A stretch of 42,579 nt of DNA from Flavobacteriales bacterium (GCA_007693635.1 REDE01000081.1:1-42579); one strand, 5' to 3'; shown: positions 1 through 12,039, numbered from the stretch's first letter. The notes: a model not told the origin generated them from the sequence alone. Program-made: numbers and translations.

Positions 1-1215
1 CTTAAAAAAGCTTCAAAGCGTTGGGATGGTGGATACGCAATAGCCGGTATGGTGGGTACTGGAGAGAGCTTTGTCTTGCGCGATCCTTCAGGAATACGCC
101 CGGCTTTTTATTATGTTGACGAAGAAATTGCCGTCGTTTGCAGCGAACGACCAGTAATACAAACAGCATTTAATGTCCCATTTGATTCGATCAAAGAAAT
201 TAAGCCCGGTCACGCATTAATCATGCGCAGAGATGGCAGCATTAATGAAGTTGAAATCAATAGTCCTAGGGAGAAAAAGAGCTGCTCGTTCGAACGTATT
301 TACTTCTCTCGAGGCAACGACCGCGATATATATCAAGAGCGCATTAAACTTGGGAGATTAATAGTCCCTAAAGTTATGGATTGCATAAACGAGGACTTAG
401 ATCACACGGTTTTTTCTTTTATTCCAAATACGGCTGAAATTAGTTATTTGGGCATGATGAAGGGTGTTGAGGATCATCTTGACACTCGGAAAGCGGAGCA
501 AATTGCTCAATTAGACAATCCTCAAACTGATGATATCAAGCGAATTTTATCGCAACGCGCGCGCTGGGATAAGGTTGCTTGGAAGGACGCAAAGCTAAGA
601 ACCTTTATTACCCAAGACGCCGGTAGAGATAGCTTGGTGAGTCATGTTTACGACATTACCCAAAGTATTTTAAAGGAGGGTGATAGTTTGGTCGTTATGG
701 ACGATTCTATTGTTCGCGGAACTACACTGCGTCAAAGTATTCTGCGTATTCTCGATCGTTTGAACCCCAAACAAATTGTTGTAGCCTCCTCAGCCCCCCA
801 AATTCGTTATCCCGATTGTTACGGTATCGATATGGCTAGAATGGGTGACTTCATTGCATTTCAAGCAGCTATCCACTTGCTCAAGCAGCGCGGTTTGAAA
901 CATATAATTGATGAAACCTATCAAAAAGCGAAGGCAGCACTCTCCGAAGATGAGCCTGAGAACCACGTGAAGGCTATCTACGCTCCTTTTAGCGTAGAAG
1001 AAATTTCAGATGCCATCTCCTTTTTGTTAAAACCAGCGGATGTACGTGCAGAAGTAAAGATTGTATTCAACGATATCGAAAGCCTTCACCAAGCCTGTCC
1101 AAATCATGCTGGTGATTGGTATTTTACCGGCGATTTCCCTACACCTGGCGGAATGCGTGTCGTCAACCGTGCTTTTGTGAATTACGTGGAGGGAAACTCA
1201 GCCCGCGCATATTAA
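1..1215 (+). CDS. purF: Amidophosphoribosyltransferase, 3' part
   Basis: First committed enzyme of purine synthesis: it moves the glutamine amide nitrogen onto PRPP to give 5-phosphoribosylamine in the cytoplasm. The reading frame is open at base 1, so the N-terminal glutaminase part with its catalytic Cys lies outside the window; the fragment resumes at a WDGGYAIAG segment. The PRPP-binding motif VVMDDSIVRGTT is at about bases 691-726, followed by the RIL..LNPKQIVVASSAP region. The long C-terminal extension ending in DWYFTGDFPTPGG and VNRAFVNYVEG is, from recall, characteristic of the roughly 630-residue Bacteroidota form rather than the shorter E. coli type. It faces the DinB-like gene tail to tail across 14 bases. 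No frameshift is seen. Identification is confident; only the 5' limit is unknown. Confidence 0.93.
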   Translation, partial: LKKASKRWDGGYAIAGMVGTGESFVLRDPSGIRPAFYYVDEEIAVVCSERPVIQTAFNVPFDSIKEIKPGHALIMRRDGSINEVEINSPREKKSCSFERIYFSRGNDRDIYQERIKLGRLIVPKVMDCINEDLDHTVFSFIPNTAEISYLGMMKGVEDHLDTRKAEQIAQLDNPQTDDIKRILSQRARWDKVAWKDAKLRTFITQDAGRDSLVSHVYDITQSILKEGDSLVVMDDSIVRGTTLRQSILRILDRLNPKQIVVASSAPQIRYPDCYGIDMARMGDFIAFQAAIHLLKQRGLKHIIDETYQKAKAALSEDEPENHVKAIYAPFSVEEISDAISFLLKPADVRAEVKIVFNDIESLHQACPNHAGDWYFTGDFPTPGGMRVVNRAFVNYVEGNSARAY

Positions 1216-1229
1216 CCTGAAGATACAAC

Positions 1230-1790
1230 CTAAACGGGCTCTTGTCGCGCTTTGCTCTGCGCAACTGCGACTTGAGTCTTAATCACTTCTAATGATAATT
1301 GGGCAACTTCTAGGGCATCAATGCGGAAGATGTTTCCCCATCCTATCTTGATTTTCAATGCGCGTAAGTCCTCACCGGATTCCAGCATTTTCTTCCAGTT
1401 TTCAAGTAAAGCCAGCATGTCGGCGAAAACTTTCTGCTCGTTGATTTTAACGAATTCTTTTCCTTGGTAACGTCGACTTACGGGAGTTAAATGGGGTTCC
1501 GGTTTTTCTGGTCTGATGGCGTTTCGTTTGATGGCAATTTTTGTGAACCAACTCAAATTATGCCTCTTTTCAACCTGAGGTTCCTTTGCGCTTTTGGGTA
1601 TTTTTTGCACGCTATCAAATAGGGCATAACCATACATATTTGCGTACTCAAGCTCTTCTACAGCGCTCCAATTTTCTCCATCTTGCTGGTGCAAGTATTC
1701 TGCTTCTGTGAAATAAAATGTGCTGTTGAGCATTTGTAAAATCTCTTTGTGGAGACTTAAATTGTGCTGAACTCTCTCGTTGTAAGTCAT
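1230..1790 (-). CDS. DinB-like four-helix protein, metal site probably lost
   Basis: A 186-residue soluble protein without signal peptide. The overall pattern, an N-terminal helix, then NWSAVEELEYANMYGYALFDSV, a basic middle segment and a C-terminal helix near EVAQLSLEVIKTQ, resembles the DinB/YfiT four-helix fold. Family members normally hold a metal with three histidines, one in the second helix and two in a C-terminal HxxxH-like stretch. Here those places read A/N and A/S, so metal binding is unlikely. The function is unknown; the family includes thiol transferases and damage-induced proteins. It lies 43 bases behind the large secreted-protein gene on the same strand and may be cotranscribed with it. 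Family assignment is by pattern only. Confidence 0.6.
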   Translation of the reverse strand: MTYNERVQHNLSLHKEILQMLNSTFYFTEAEYLHQQDGENWSAVEELEYANMYGYALFDSVQKIPKSAKEPQVEKRHNLSWFTKIAIKRNAIRPEKPEPHLTPVSRRYQGKEFVKINEQKVFADMLALLENWKKMLESGEDLRALKIKIGWGNIFRIDALEVAQLSLEVIKTQVAVAQSKARQEPV

Positions 1791-1833
1791 GTTTTTCTTT
1801 TTATAACCGATGGGCAGCCTAAATGGTTTTGAG

Positions 1834-3966
1834 TTAAAAGCGAACTTGTAGTCCCGGACCGAAGAGAAACATCAGCTGGTTCTCATTGAAGAGATACCCA
1901 CCACCTATATAGATTGGGACGGAAAAGGAATTTTTTCGACGCACCGGAACAATCGAAGCCAAAACAACAACCCCTAGGTCTCTTTCGGCCGTTTCGCTAA
2001 AGTTGAAGGCGTTGAGTGCCAAAAAGCCAGCACCAATCTGAAAGGGATTGAGTTGACCTATACGCTTTTGACTGTAAAACTTAAATTGCGCCATAAAGGC
2101 GGTACTCACTCCTGTGAAATTTCCTATTCGTGTATCACTATCTGGAGTAAGCAATAGCAAACCAGCAGGGAAACTAATGTCAACGTCAAAATCAAACTTA
2201 CGGTCGGCGTAGATATGAATTCGCTCGGGCGGTATATTTCCCGATTTATGTCGTATTTCAATCACTATCTGATCAAATGCTTCCAGCGCAAAAGTTTTTC
2301 TTAATAAATGTGTATTGAGACTGATGCTTGTACGGTCGCAGCCTTCATCTTTATAAAACTGACTCCTTGGTGAGGTTTCATCTGGACAAATATTGATGTT
2401 TCGAATGGTTTGTATGTCTAGTAATTGGTTGTCTTTGGATAAAATCCTGACTTCAATTTCAATATTTTGCATGCCGTGAAGTCTGCCTCCTCGATCGATT
2501 TCGCTGCGGTCGAAATAGATGGTAATGTCTTGAATAGTGGAGCGAACGAAGACGGGTTTATCTAATTTTTCTGAGGTTATTGGAATTCGTGAGGCACCAT
2601 CGTAGTCAATATTAATAAAACTAAGTGGTGCGGGACGATTGTATTCCCGGACAATTAATTCATAGGCAGTGATATCTTCATTAAAAAACACACTAACCTT
2701 CCTTCGGTCGATGTCTACCGGAACCTTTAATGTGTAGAAAACAATACGGTCGGAAACCCTTGAAGTGTCGCGCTTATGTTCGCAGGGTGTAAAGTTGAAT
2801 TTACTGATAGACAACCCATTTCCTCTTATCCTCAATTCCACCGTTTCTCCGGGGAATACGTTTAAATTTTCGGTCCAATCGCCTCCTTCACGCATCATTT
2901 CGATACTCTGAATTTGCGGACGATTTACCACGTTGAAATTCGTCATGGCGATTGTTCGGGTGCCATCTTTAATGTAAAGGTACCCGTCGGTGATTCGATG
3001 ATGACTGTATGAGAAAACCTCACAGAGAATTTTGTCGTTCCCTAAGCTAGACTTGGGAACGATTTCCGCCACGAGTCTGCCCGCACTTTCATTGGCGTCT
3101 TCAATGCGGTATTGCTGTTTGATTCTCAGTCTACTGTCATAGTCTAGCTGTATTTCACCTGCCGATCTGGATTCAGAATCGTAGAAGATATTTTCCCTAT
3201 CGGCATTTAAATACCGAAGTCGACTGGGTTTGATGTTTAAGTTTGACTTTAATGCTTGAGCTGATTTTGATACTTGACCATTCAGAGGATGGAAAAAATG
3301 GACCCGAGTAGGGATTTCCATTTCAAAAGAACCAACACTTTTTCCACGAATGCTTAGTTGAAGACTAGACCCTTGTCTGCGCAACCAGTAATCATAATTT
3401 TCAGTTTCCTTCCAATCATCGTCAATAACGAATATTTCGGGGTTTGGCGTAATCACTTCAATGGATTTTTCTTCGCCCCTAAAGAGTTCAACTTCATCTT
3501 CTGCCAGCGCAATTTTCGGAATTAAGTAGGGGTAAATATTAAGCTCAAAATTGCGTCTTTCGTCGTTTACTTTTGCTGAAAACAGAATTGAAAATGCTTG
3601 ACCAGCCTCGAGATCTTTAAGTTTCAAACGCACACGGTAGTAATCGTTTCCGATTTGCAATAATGAATCATTCTGTTCGTAATGTTTTCCGGATAGAATG
3701 CCTAAAGGCACAACAGGCCTTTCGGCGTTGAGGTACCATCGCAATTCAATTTCCTCGGAACTTTGTCGAATGGGAAGAAAAAAGTGATTATTTCCTTGAA
3801 TATCGTGTTGTTTGAAGTCCAGTATCAAGGTGTCAAATCGCAATTCTATACGTTGAAATAGTTCGTTGATATTTTGCCCTCGTACGGATGACGAATACAA
3901 TCCTAAAATCGTTGTCATCAAAACTATCGAAAAAAGACTAAACGGCTTTGCGTTGGGGGTATTCAT
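1834..3966 (-). CDS. Large secreted protein of unknown function, possible C-terminal outer-membrane barrel
   Basis: A 710-residue protein I do not recognise. Residues 1-30 form a signal peptide with a hydrophobic core (LFSIVLMTTILGLYS) and a likely cut after VRG. The long middle is rich in beta-strand-like alternation and may hold several Ig-like modules. The last 110 or so residues, from about FDVDISFPAGLLLL to GPGLQVRF, alternate polar and hydrophobic residues and end in Phe, which fits beta strands inserted in the outer membrane. No type IX sorting signal is present, so it would stay periplasmic or in the outer membrane. It is divergent from ruvA-sprA with a -7 box in the shared gap. Neighbourhood with sprA could hint at an envelope role, but that is inference. 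Confidence 0.75.
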   Translation of the reverse strand: MNTPNAKPFSLFSIVLMTTILGLYSSSVRGQNINELFQRIELRFDTLILDFKQHDIQGNNHFFLPIRQSSEEIELRWYLNAERPVVPLGILSGKHYEQNDSLLQIGNDYYRVRLKLKDLEAGQAFSILFSAKVNDERRNFELNIYPYLIPKIALAEDEVELFRGEEKSIEVITPNPEIFVIDDDWKETENYDYWLRRQGSSLQLSIRGKSVGSFEMEIPTRVHFFHPLNGQVSKSAQALKSNLNIKPSRLRYLNADRENIFYDSESRSAGEIQLDYDSRLRIKQQYRIEDANESAGRLVAEIVPKSSLGNDKILCEVFSYSHHRITDGYLYIKDGTRTIAMTNFNVVNRPQIQSIEMMREGGDWTENLNVFPGETVELRIRGNGLSISKFNFTPCEHKRDTSRVSDRIVFYTLKVPVDIDRRKVSVFFNEDITAYELIVREYNRPAPLSFINIDYDGASRIPITSEKLDKPVFVRSTIQDITIYFDRSEIDRGGRLHGMQNIEIEVRILSKDNQLLDIQTIRNINICPDETSPRSQFYKDEGCDRTSISLNTHLLRKTFALEAFDQIVIEIRHKSGNIPPERIHIYADRKFDFDVDISFPAGLLLLTPDSDTRIGNFTGVSTAFMAQFKFYSQKRIGQLNPFQIGAGFLALNAFNFSETAERDLGVVVLASIVPVRRKNSFSVPIYIGGGYLFNENQLMFLFGPGLQVRF

Positions 3967-4004
3967 GTGTGGGTGTTTTTCTTCAGCAGGACAATTCTAC
4001 CGGG

Positions 4005-4012
4005 CAAAAATA
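4005..4012 (-). promoter_or_regulatory. -7 box for the secreted-protein gene
   Basis: On the minus strand this reads TATTTTTG, an exact match to the Bacteroidota -7 consensus TAnnTTTG. It lies 38 bases before the start codon at 3966. No TTG is found at the usual 17-23 base distance upstream. Confidence 0.5.
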
Positions 4013-4095
4013 CTGAAATCAATTGGATTGTCGGCCTCATTGTTAGAGCGTTAAAAATAGCGTAAAAAAATATGCGAAAGTGTATATTAAAAAGT

Positions 4096-4103
4096 TACTT
4101 TTG
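4096..4103 (+). promoter_or_regulatory. -7 box for ruvA-sprA
   Basis: TACTTTTG matches the Bacteroidota -7 consensus TAnnTTTG. Transcription would begin near 4108-4110, giving ruvA a leader of about 25 bases. This also rules out a possible upstream GTG start at 4080. Confidence 0.6.
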
Positions 4104-4133
4104 CCGTTTCTACATAATCATAAACTCACCAGA

Positions 4134-4730
4134 ATGATTTATAGTGTACGCGGCAAACTGCTCAGTACGACTCCCACTTACTCAGTGGTGGAAGCCGGAG
4201 GTATTGGATATCAAATTCATCACTCCATACATACTTACGAAGCCCTTCAAGGAAAAGCTGAAGTTTTTCTTCATACACACTTTATTGTGCGCGAAGATGC
4301 TCAGTTGCTTTTTGGGTTTTTCGAAAAAGTTGAGCGCGATGTTTTTCTTTTGCTCAATTCGGTCAGCGGTGTAGGACCCAATTCTGCCCGATTGATTCTT
4401 TCGCATTTGAAAGCTTCGGATGTAGTAAGGGTAATTGGTGCTGGTCAAAGCGATGTTTTGCGCTCCGTAAAGGGAATTGGTGCAAAAACCGCTGAGCGTA
4501 TCATCGTCGATTTGAAGGATAAAATAACTTCAATTGAGACGGCTTCAGATTCTGGTGAATTACCTATGGGGTCAGGCGTTGATTCTAGGTTAATGGCAGA
4601 TGCTTTAAGTGCCCTCGAAGTTTTGGGCTATGCAAGAGCTTCAGCCACCAAAGCGGTTCGTAAAGCTTTAGAGCAGTCGGAAATAACCAGCGTGGATCAG
4701 GTTATCCGCGAGGCGTTGAAAAATTTGTAA
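4134..4730 (+). CDS. ruvA: Holliday junction branch migration protein RuvA
   Basis: RuvA binds four-way DNA junctions as a tetramer and loads the RuvB motor for branch migration. The 198-residue length matches the family. The N-terminal OB-fold domain starts MIYSVRGKL and covers about residues 1-64. Two helix-hairpin-helix motifs follow, SVSGVGPNSA at 76-85 and SVKGIGAKTAERI at 111-123, and a C-terminal three-helix domain (about 150-198) that contacts RuvB. The ATG at 4134 is chosen because it gives the standard N-terminus and a -7 box sits at 4096-4103, downstream of the alternative GTG at 4080. The gene is followed after 22 bases by sprA, an order known from flavobacteria, so the two are probably cotranscribed. 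Confidence 0.97.
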   Translation: MIYSVRGKLLSTTPTYSVVEAGGIGYQIHHSIHTYEALQGKAEVFLHTHFIVREDAQLLFGFFEKVERDVFLLLNSVSGVGPNSARLILSHLKASDVVRVIGAGQSDVLRSVKGIGAKTAERIIVDLKDKITSIETASDSGELPMGSGVDSRLMADALSALEVLGYARASATKAVRKALEQSEITSVDQVIREALKNL

Positions 4731-4752
4731 ACGCGTTTTGGGAGCAAAGAAT

Positions 4753-7700
4753 TTGAAAAAATACGGCTATATTTTGTTGGTAGCTATTTTAGCTTCCACA
4801 GCCCTGTTGTCGGCACGTAACTCCGGTGTACGTGTTGATAACTATGATTCTTTTCGTCCCTGGGTGGCCGATAGTACCGACCCAGATAGTCTTCGTTATC
4901 CCTACGTTCCTTCTGGAGGCGGTTTGTTTTTGAAAGACCCCTCAAACATCAAAGAACACGTAACCTACGATCCGGAACTGAATATGTATGTCATCACCCG
5001 AAAAATTGGTGATGTAGTAATAGGTCTTCCTCGTTATCTCACTCCTGAAGAGTATCGTGAATCTATTTTCCAAGAACAGTCTGCTGGCTACTGGGAAACC
5101 AAAGCAGGGTCAAATGCCGGGGCGCGTCGTGATGAACCTAATGATGGTCGTGACCCAGGTAGTGGTTTGATTCCGCAGATAGAAGTGGGTGGAGAAAGAT
5201 TTCGCAATTTTTTCGGAAGTAATTTTATAGAAATCCGACCACAAGGAGCTGCAACATTAACCTTAGGGGGGCGTTTCCAGCGCATTGATAACCCAACCCT
5301 CCCAGAAAGAAACCGAAGTACCTTTAATTTGGTATTCGATCAACGTATCCAAATGAACGTAACGGGTAAAATTGGAACCCGACTCAATCTACAGACCAAC
5401 TACGATACCGAGGCGACTTTCGCTTTTGAAAATACAATGAAAACGGAGTTCCGTGGGGAGGAAGACGATATTTTTCAAAGTATTGAAGTGGGTAATGTGA
5501 ATTTGCCGCTGAATTCTTCTCTGATTTCTGGCGCGCAAAGTCTATTTGGTATCAAAACACAAATGCAGTTTGGACGAACTACCGTAACCACCTTGATTTC
5601 AGAACAGCGCTCGCAGTCATCATCCGTTAATGTTCAGGGAGGAGGGATGCAACAAGAGTTCATGATTCAAGCGGATCAATACGAAGCCAATCGTCACTAT
5701 TTCCTCTCTCATTATTTCCGTGATAACTACGAGCGCTTTTTACGCAATGCTCCGGTAATTACCTCGCCGGTACAAATTACCCGAATTGAAGTGTACGTTA
5801 CCAATCGTCGCAGCCAAACCGAAGATGTCCGGAATATTGTGGCCTTTATGGACTTAGGAGAGGCCGATAACGACGGTGCTTACCGTAATTCTCGAGCAAA
5901 TATTCCCGGCGCACAAATCTTTTCGCGAATAAATGATCGAAGACACCCTACATTACCGCATAACCAGATCAACAGCCTTAATCCTCGACAGCTGGATCAA
6001 GAAATAAGCGGGGTTCGAGCTATTGCCAACGCAAATACAGCTCTTGAGAATCGTGGTTTTGTTGACGGTATTGATTTCACCGATTTAGCAAATGCCCGGA
6101 AATTAACGCCACAGGAATATAGTTTTCACCCCCAGTTGGGTTACATTACCTTAAACCAAGCTCTGAATCAAGACGAGGTGCTTGCCGTTGCTTATCAGTA
6201 TACTGCAAATGGAGTTACCTATCAGGTAGGTGAATTTGGTAATGACGGGATCATGCCGCCGAATACACTTATTTTGAAAATGTTGAAAAGTGTGCTGCTG
6301 GATGTCCGACTTCCCATGTGGGATCTGATGATGAAAAACGTGTATTCCTTAAATGCCTTCGGAATTTCTCAGGAAGATTTTCGATTGGATGTTCTTTTTT
6401 GGAATGACGAGACCGGTGTGCCAATTCCTTTTCTGCCGAGCGGGAATCTCAATGAGCAACTCTTATTGCGCGTTATGGAACTCGACCGTGTCAATCAGAA
6501 TCTTGACCCCATGCCTGACGGTTTCTTCGACTTTATACCAGACATTACCATCAAACCACAAAATGGTCGAATAATATTCCCGGTAATTGAGCCTTTTGGA
6601 AGTAACTTGAGACGAAAACTTGACCCAGAGTTTCACGATCGATACGTCTTTCAGCAGCTTTACGACAGTACACGTTTTCGAGCACAAGAAGAAACACAAC
6701 TCAACAAGTACTTCCTGCGCGGACGTTACAAATCGAGTAGTGGTTCCGAGATTATGTTAAATGCCGTCAATATTCCCCCAGGTTCGGTTGTGGTGACTGC
6801 CGGAGGTGCTCGACTTACGGAAGATGTCGACTATACGGTTGATTACAACCTTGGAAGGGTACGTATTCTTAATGAAGGTATTTTGCAGTCGGGAATGCCA
6901 ATCAAGGTTGATTTTGAAAATAATACGCTGTTTAATGTCCAAACGCGCCAGTTTTTCGGTTTGAACGTCGATCATCGCGTAAATGAAAATTTAAACATAG
7001 GCGGAAGCTTTTTACACCTGCGAGAGCGTCCACTCACCCAAAAGGCAAATATTGGCGAAGAACCAATTGCAAACTCCATCTGGGGTATGAATACGCAGTT
7101 TCAACGCGATGCCCCATACCTAACTCGATTGGTGGATAATATACCGTTTATCAGCACCAAAGAACGCTCAACAATCTCATTTCAAGGGGAATTTGCACAC
7201 CTAATTCCGGGAAGTCCTCGAGCTATTAGAATTACCGATGATGAGACCACGTACATCGATGATTTTGAGTCGAGTCAGACGTTCATCGATATCCGTAATC
7301 CGATGATGTGGACACTGGCAAGTACACCCGGAGGACAGCCGGATCTCTTTCCCGAAACTGAATTTAATAACGATATCCGCTATGGATATAATCGAGCCCG
7401 ACTGGCGTGGTATACAATCGATCCCATCTTCCATCTCAGCAACGCTTCAACGCCTCAAAATATTCGCGAAAACAAAGAATTACAATCGGGGCATTATGTG
7501 CGTGAAATTCTCTTCCGTGAAGTTTTCCCAAACATGGATCGCGACCCGGCACTTCCGCGAAATATCCCCTCTTTAGATATTGCTTATTATCCTCGTGAAC
7601 GAGGTCCTTACAACTTTGATGTTTCCGGTGAACCGGGTATTTCCTCGGGAATTAACGACGATGGTACGCTGCGTGACCCGCAATCGCGCTGGGCAGGTAT

Positions 7701-10700
7701 TATGCGCCATTTGCAGACCAATAATTTTGAGGAGCAAAATATAGAGTTCTTGCAGTTTTGGTTGCTCGATCCTTTCCTAGAAAACCCAACTTTGAGTGGT
7801 GGTGATTTATACATCAATTTGGGTAATGTCTCCGAAGACATTCTAAAGGATGGCCGTCAGTCATTCGAAAACGGATTACCACTTGATGGAGATCCTAGTC
7901 GTGTAGACTCCACCGCATGGGGTTTGGTACCAAAAATCCAACCCCAAGTTATCGCCTTTGATAATGACCCTAATGCAATCACTATTCAAGACGTTGGGCT
8001 CGATGGATTGAGCGACGCACAAGAGCGAAACTATCGCTTTCGCGATCAACCATCTTACTTAGAGCGCTTGGAAGCCGCTTTTGGAACGGGTTCACTTGCA
8101 TACCAACGTGCTTTTGATGATCCAGCTGCAGACAATTTTTCCTATTATCGTTCATCCGCACTAGACGATGCGGAGGCGGATATTTTAGAGCGTTACCGCT
8201 TTTTTAATAACCCCGAAGGAAATTCTAACACTACTCAGCCGGAAGGTTTTCCGAGTGCGGCAACAACAAGACCCGACATTGAAGATATTAACCAAGACCA
8301 AACGCTAAGCAGATCGGAAGCTTATTTTCAGTACCGCATCAGTATGCGACAACAAGATTTGGTTGTAGGGCAAAATCACATTACGGATATTTTCGAGACT
8401 CAAACGGGTGATCTACCTGACGGAACTCGTAAAACTGCCCGCTGGATTCAGTTTAAAGTTCCAGTTTTTCAACCCGATAGACGAGTAGGTCCTATCAGTG
8501 ATTTCCGTTCTATTCGTTTTATTCGAATTTTTATGACCGGTTTTTCCGATCCTATTGTTTTGCGTATGGCCCGACTCGAATTTTTACGTGGCGAGTGGCG
8601 TCGGTATATGTTTTCATTGGACGGTATTCGTGATGAGTTGGAACAGGATGAGGATTTTCAAACCACTTTTGAAACCAATGTGGTTAACCTAGAAGAAAAC
8701 GGACAAAGAAGCCCAATCAATTATACACTTCCTCCAGGTATTGAGCGTCAGCAGTTCTTCCAAACCTCTTCCATTCAAGCACAAAACGAGCAGTCTTTAT
8801 CCATGACGGTATGTAATCTTCGCGATGGAGATGCCCGCGCAATTTTCCGTAATTTAGCTATGGATATGCGCTTATACAAGCGTTTGCGAATGTTTGTCCA
8901 CGTAGAAGAACGCCTGCCACAAGAGCCTGTTCGCAATGGTGATCTCAATGTCTTTATTCGAGTTGGTAGCGACTACAATCAGAACTATTACGAATACGAA
9001 CTTCCAACAACCGTTACCCGTTGGGGTGCTACGGATCCAAGGGAAATCTGGCCCGAAGAGAATGAAATGATCATTGACTTAGAGCAGCTTAGGGAAGTTA
9101 AGTTGGAGCGTGATCGAGTCGGAACACCACTGCGCGATAGGTATACCAAAGATTTTGGGGCATTTAAAATTACGGTTGTTGGAGCTCCTAACTTAGGCAA
9201 CGTGCGAACGATAATGATCGGTGTTCGCAATCCTAAAAAGTTGCTTGGTGACGTCAATGACGACGGACTACCTAAATGTGCGGAAATCTGGGTAAATGAG
9301 TTGCGATTAGGCGGGTTTGACAGACAAGGTGGATTTGCCGCAAATGCTAGGATGAATGCTCAATTGGCTGATTTTGGAAACATCACGCTTACAGGAAACT
9401 ACAGTTCAATTGCTTTTGGTGGCCTAGATCAAAGTGTTACCGAGAGAAGTCAGGAGGAAATAATGTCCTATGATCTCCAGACAAGTTGGGAGCTTGGGAA
9501 GTTTTTTTCGGAGAAGGTTAAACTTCGAATACCGCTATTTTACAGCATAGCCGAGGAGTGGAGAAACCCTCGTTTCAATCCACTCGATCCCGATATCGAG
9601 TTTCGAGATGCACTGGCTAATATTGAGGACTTTGCCGCTCGAGATTCCATTCGAAAAATCGCCCAGACGTACAACATGCGACGAAGTGTGAATTTTGCCA
9701 ACGTAAGGAAAGAGCGGACGAATAATCAAAGAAAGCCTACGCCTTTTGATGTTGAGAATATCGCACTCTCTTACGCATTTTCGGAGCACTTATTCCGAGA
9801 TATCAATACGGTGTTTGACGTGCGACGTGAGCATCGAGCCGCAATTAATTACAGTTTCCAAAGCCGTGCCAAGCCCTGGGAACCATTTAAAACATCGCCC
9901 TTGTTTAAAAACAAAAATTTGGCCCTAATTCGCGATTTGAGTTTTGGGTACATGCCTTCTAGAATGGTTTTCAGGATGGATGCGAACCGCATGTACAACG
10001 AAATGCAAATGCGAAATACCGATAGTCCACTCTTTCAACTCGACACTACCTATAATAAAACCTTTACCCTGAACCGCCAATACGATATTGGATACGATCT
10101 AACAAAGGCTCTGCGCATCGATTTTCAAGCGCGTATGAATACTTGGATCGACGAGCTGCCGGGATCCTCTCGCGATTCCGAAGTTCGTGAAAGTATTCGT
10201 CAGAGCTTGCGCGAGTTTGGCCGACCAGTGCGTTATAACCAGACTCTATCGGTTAACTGGGAAGCACCCATTAAAAAGCTTCCTTATTTGGACTTTGTCT
10301 CCACAGTGAATGTTCGCTATACGGGAGACTTTGATTGGCAGGCGAACTCTTTAATTGCACAAATGGCCGGACCAGATGACGATTCATTGAATCTGGGAAA
10401 CACCATCCAAAATGCATCGAGCGTCCAAATCAATGGTCAACTTAATTTTGTAACCTTGTACAATAAATCGAAATTTCTTCGAGAAATTAATCAGGGCAAA
10501 CAGCGGACTCCGCAAAGGGGTGGGGCACCACAGCGACCTGGTATGCAGCGGGGTGGAAGAGAGGCGCCGGTTCAAGAGGAAGAAGAAAAGCCCAATGTTT
10601 TCATGACAATTCTTAAATCAACTACCCGAGTGATGATGAGTTTGCGAAGTGCTAATTTTAGTATGACACAAACGGAAGGTACATTATTACCCGGTTTTCT

Positions 10701-12039
10701 TCCTCAACCACAATTTTTTGGAATGGCTGAAAATTGGTCGGCACCAACACCCGGATTCGTATTTGGTAGTCAAAACGACATACGACCAATTGCGGCAGAA
10801 CGAGAATGGTTATCTACATCGCCCTTACAAAACAACCAATTTAATCGAACATTCAATCAAAATTTAAATGCACGAGCAACGATAGAGCCAGTTCGGAGTC
10901 TGCGCTTAGAGCTTACAGCTACACAAAACCGCTCAGAAAGTCTCGTGGAGTTTTTCCGATATAATCCCGATGAAGATCGTTTCGAAAGTCAAAGTCCTTT
11001 CTTCACGGGGATGTTCACCACCAGTGTAATTGCTATTGGAACGTCTTTTGAAAGCGTGCGTGGACCAGAATTCAACTCCGAGGTGTACAATCAGTTTTTA
11101 GCCAATCGAGAGGTAATTTCTCGAAGAAGAGCCCAGGCCTTTGCTATCGATAATACTAACTACATCCCGGAGATTACCGGTAGTCCAGATTCGGCGAATT
11201 TTGGTTATGAGGGTTTTAGTTATACCAGTCAAGGTGTCTTAATTCCATCATTCATCGCTGCTTATCTTGGAGAAAGCGCCGCTGATTTATCCCTCAATCC
11301 CGATCGTAATTTAGGAATAATTTTGCCCAATCGAGGAATTCCTTTGCCAAACTGGCGCCTGACCTATGATGGGTTTACTAAGTTAAAGCCCTTCTCCAAG
11401 TATTTCACATCATTTGTCGTAAATCATGCCTACGTTGGAAACTTTACTGTAGGTGGATTCAATACCAATTTGCAGCGTCAGCAAATGGTTATGGATGGTG
11501 AGGCACCTATTGATGAAAATGGTGATTTTATGCCGGAGAACCAAGTTGCTTCAGTAAGTATTACCGAGCAGTTTGCCCCGTTGATCGGTTTTAATGCGCG
11601 AATGAAAAACAGCATTACCGCTCGACTCGAGTATAAGCGCGATCGCAATATTATGCTGAGTCTGGCCAACAACCAGATTACGGAGACCAGAGGAAACGAA
11701 ATTGTTATTGGAGGTGGTTATATCATCAAGGATTTGCGATTGCGATTTGTATCGGTTGGCGCTCAGCGAACGAACCCGGTGAGCAACTTAGAGCTTCGTT
11801 TGGACTTGTCTATCCGCGATAATCAGACGGTCATTCGTAGAATCGTCGAGCAGTTGGATCAGGTTACGGCTGGTCAAACCATCACATCCATTAAGTTTTC
11901 TGCCGACTACGCGATTAGTCAACGTGTTAATGTTCAAGTATTTTACGATCAAATTGTATCCAATTACAAGATTTCAACTGCCTTTCCAACAAGCAATACC
12001 AACGTAGGTTTTCGGGTGCGATTAAACCTTGGAAGTTGA
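4753..12039 (+). CDS. sprA: Type IX secretion translocon SprA (Sov)
   Basis: SprA is the giant outer-membrane barrel (36 strands in the solved Flavobacterium structure) that forms the pore of the type IX secretion system. The product is about 2,430 residues, right for the family. An N-terminal signal peptide ([16 protein letters not shown]) is followed by family features such as the [19 protein letters not shown] region, repeated [10 protein letters not shown]-like segments and barrel strands up to the C-terminal VNVQVFYDQ and [12 protein letters not shown]. The start is a TTG at 4753 (MKKYGY...); a TTG at 4738 is the alternative. A segment rich in Arg, Gly, Pro and then Glu lies at about residues 1914-1945. 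Two likely substrates are encoded at 20943-24605 and 41443-42279. Other type IX components are not in the window. Confidence 0.97.
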   Translation: MKKYGYILLVAILASTALLSARNSGVRVDNYDSFRPWVADSTDPDSLRYPYVPSGGGLFLKDPSNIKEHVTYDPELNMYVITRKIGDVVIGLPRYLTPEEYRESIFQEQSAGYWETKAGSNAGARRDEPNDGRDPGSGLIPQIEVGGERFRNFFGSNFIEIRPQGAATLTLGGRFQRIDNPTLPERNRSTFNLVFDQRIQMNVTGKIGTRLNLQTNYDTEATFAFENTMKTEFRGEEDDIFQSIEVGNVNLPLNSSLISGAQSLFGIKTQMQFGRTTVTTLISEQRSQSSSVNVQGGGMQQEFMIQADQYEANRHYFLSHYFRDNYERFLRNAPVITSPVQITRIEVYVTNRRSQTEDVRNIVAFMDLGEADNDGAYRNSRANIPGAQIFSRINDRRHPTLPHNQINSLNPRQLDQEISGVRAIANANTALENRGFVDGIDFTDLANARKLTPQEYSFHPQLGYITLNQALNQDEVLAVAYQYTANGVTYQVGEFGNDGIMPPNTLILKMLKSVLLDVRLPMWDLMMKNVYSLNAFGISQEDFRLDVLFWNDETGVPIPFLPSGNLNEQLLLRVMELDRVNQNLDPMPDGFFDFIPDITIKPQNGRIIFPVIEPFGSNLRRKLDPEFHDRYVFQQLYDSTRFRAQEETQLNKYFLRGRYKSSSGSEIMLNAVNIPPGSVVVTAGGARLTEDVDYTVDYNLGRVRILNEGILQSGMPIKVDFENNTLFNVQTRQFFGLNVDHRVNENLNIGGSFLHLRERPLTQKANIGEEPIANSIWGMNTQFQRDAPYLTRLVDNIPFISTKERSTISFQGEFAHLIPGSPRAIRITDDETTYIDDFESSQTFIDIRNPMMWTLASTPGGQPDLFPETEFNNDIRYGYNRARLAWYTIDPIFHLSNASTPQNIRENKELQSGHYVREILFREVFPNMDRDPALPRNIPSLDIAYYPRERGPYNFDVSGEPGISSGINDDGTLRDPQSRWAGIMRHLQTNNFEEQNIEFLQFWLLDPFLENPTLSGGDLYINLGNVSEDILKDGRQSFENGLPLDGDPSRVDSTAWGLVPKIQPQVIAFDNDPNAITIQDVGLDGLSDAQERNYRFRDQPSYLERLEAAFGTGSLAYQRAFDDPAADNFSYYRSSALDDAEADILERYRFFNNPEGNSNTTQPEGFPSAATTRPDIEDINQDQTLSRSEAYFQYRISMRQQDLVVGQNHITDIFETQTGDLPDGTRKTARWIQFKVPVFQPDRRVGPISDFRSIRFIRIFMTGFSDPIVLRMARLEFLRGEWRRYMFSLDGIRDELEQDEDFQTTFETNVVNLEENGQRSPINYTLPPGIERQQFFQTSSIQAQNEQSLSMTVCNLRDGDARAIFRNLAMDMRLYKRLRMFVHVEERLPQEPVRNGDLNVFIRVGSDYNQNYYEYELPTTVTRWGATDPREIWPEENEMIIDLEQLREVKLERDRVGTPLRDRYTKDFGAFKITVVGAPNLGNVRTIMIGVRNPKKLLGDVNDDGLPKCAEIWVNELRLGGFDRQGGFAANARMNAQLADFGNITLTGNYSSIAFGGLDQSVTERSQEEIMSYDLQTSWELGKFFSEKVKLRIPLFYSIAEEWRNPRFNPLDPDIEFRDALANIEDFAARDSIRKIAQTYNMRRSVNFANVRKERTNNQRKPTPFDVENIALSYAFSEHLFRDINTVFDVRREHRAAINYSFQSRAKPWEPFKTSPLFKNKNLALIRDLSFGYMPSRMVFRMDANRMYNEMQMRNTDSPLFQLDTTYNKTFTLNRQYDIGYDLTKALRIDFQARMNTWIDELPGSSRDSEVRESIRQSLREFGRPVRYNQTLSVNWEAPIKKLPYLDFVSTVNVRYTGDFDWQANSLIAQMAGPDDDSLNLGNTIQNASSVQINGQLNFVTLYNKSKFLREINQGKQRTPQRGGAPQRPGMQRGGREAPVQEEEEKPNVFMTILKSTTRVMMSLRSANFSMTQTEGTLLPGFLPQPQFFGMAENWSAPTPGFVFGSQNDIRPIAAEREWLSTSPLQNNQFNRTFNQNLNARATIEPVRSLRLELTATQNRSESLVEFFRYNPDEDRFESQSPFFTGMFTTSVIAIGTSFESVRGPEFNSEVYNQFLANREVISRRRAQAFAIDNTNYIPEITGSPDSANFGYEGFSYTSQGVLIPSFIAAYLGESAADLSLNPDRNLGIILPNRGIPLPNWRLTYDGFTKLKPFSKYFTSFVVNHAYVGNFTVGGFNTNLQRQQMVMDGEAPIDENGDFMPENQVASVSITEQFAPLIGFNARMKNSITARLEYKRDRNIMLSLANNQITETRGNEIVIGGGYIIKDLRLRFVSVGAQRTNPVSNLELRLDLSIRDNQTVIRRIVEQLDQVTAGQTITSIKFSADYAISQRVNVQVFYDQIVSNYKISTAFPTSNTNVGFRVRLNLGS

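Noticed and set aside
4080-4133. Longer RuvA from a GTG at 4080
   Set aside because: The extension is not part of RuvA and would start before the -7 box at 4096-4103.
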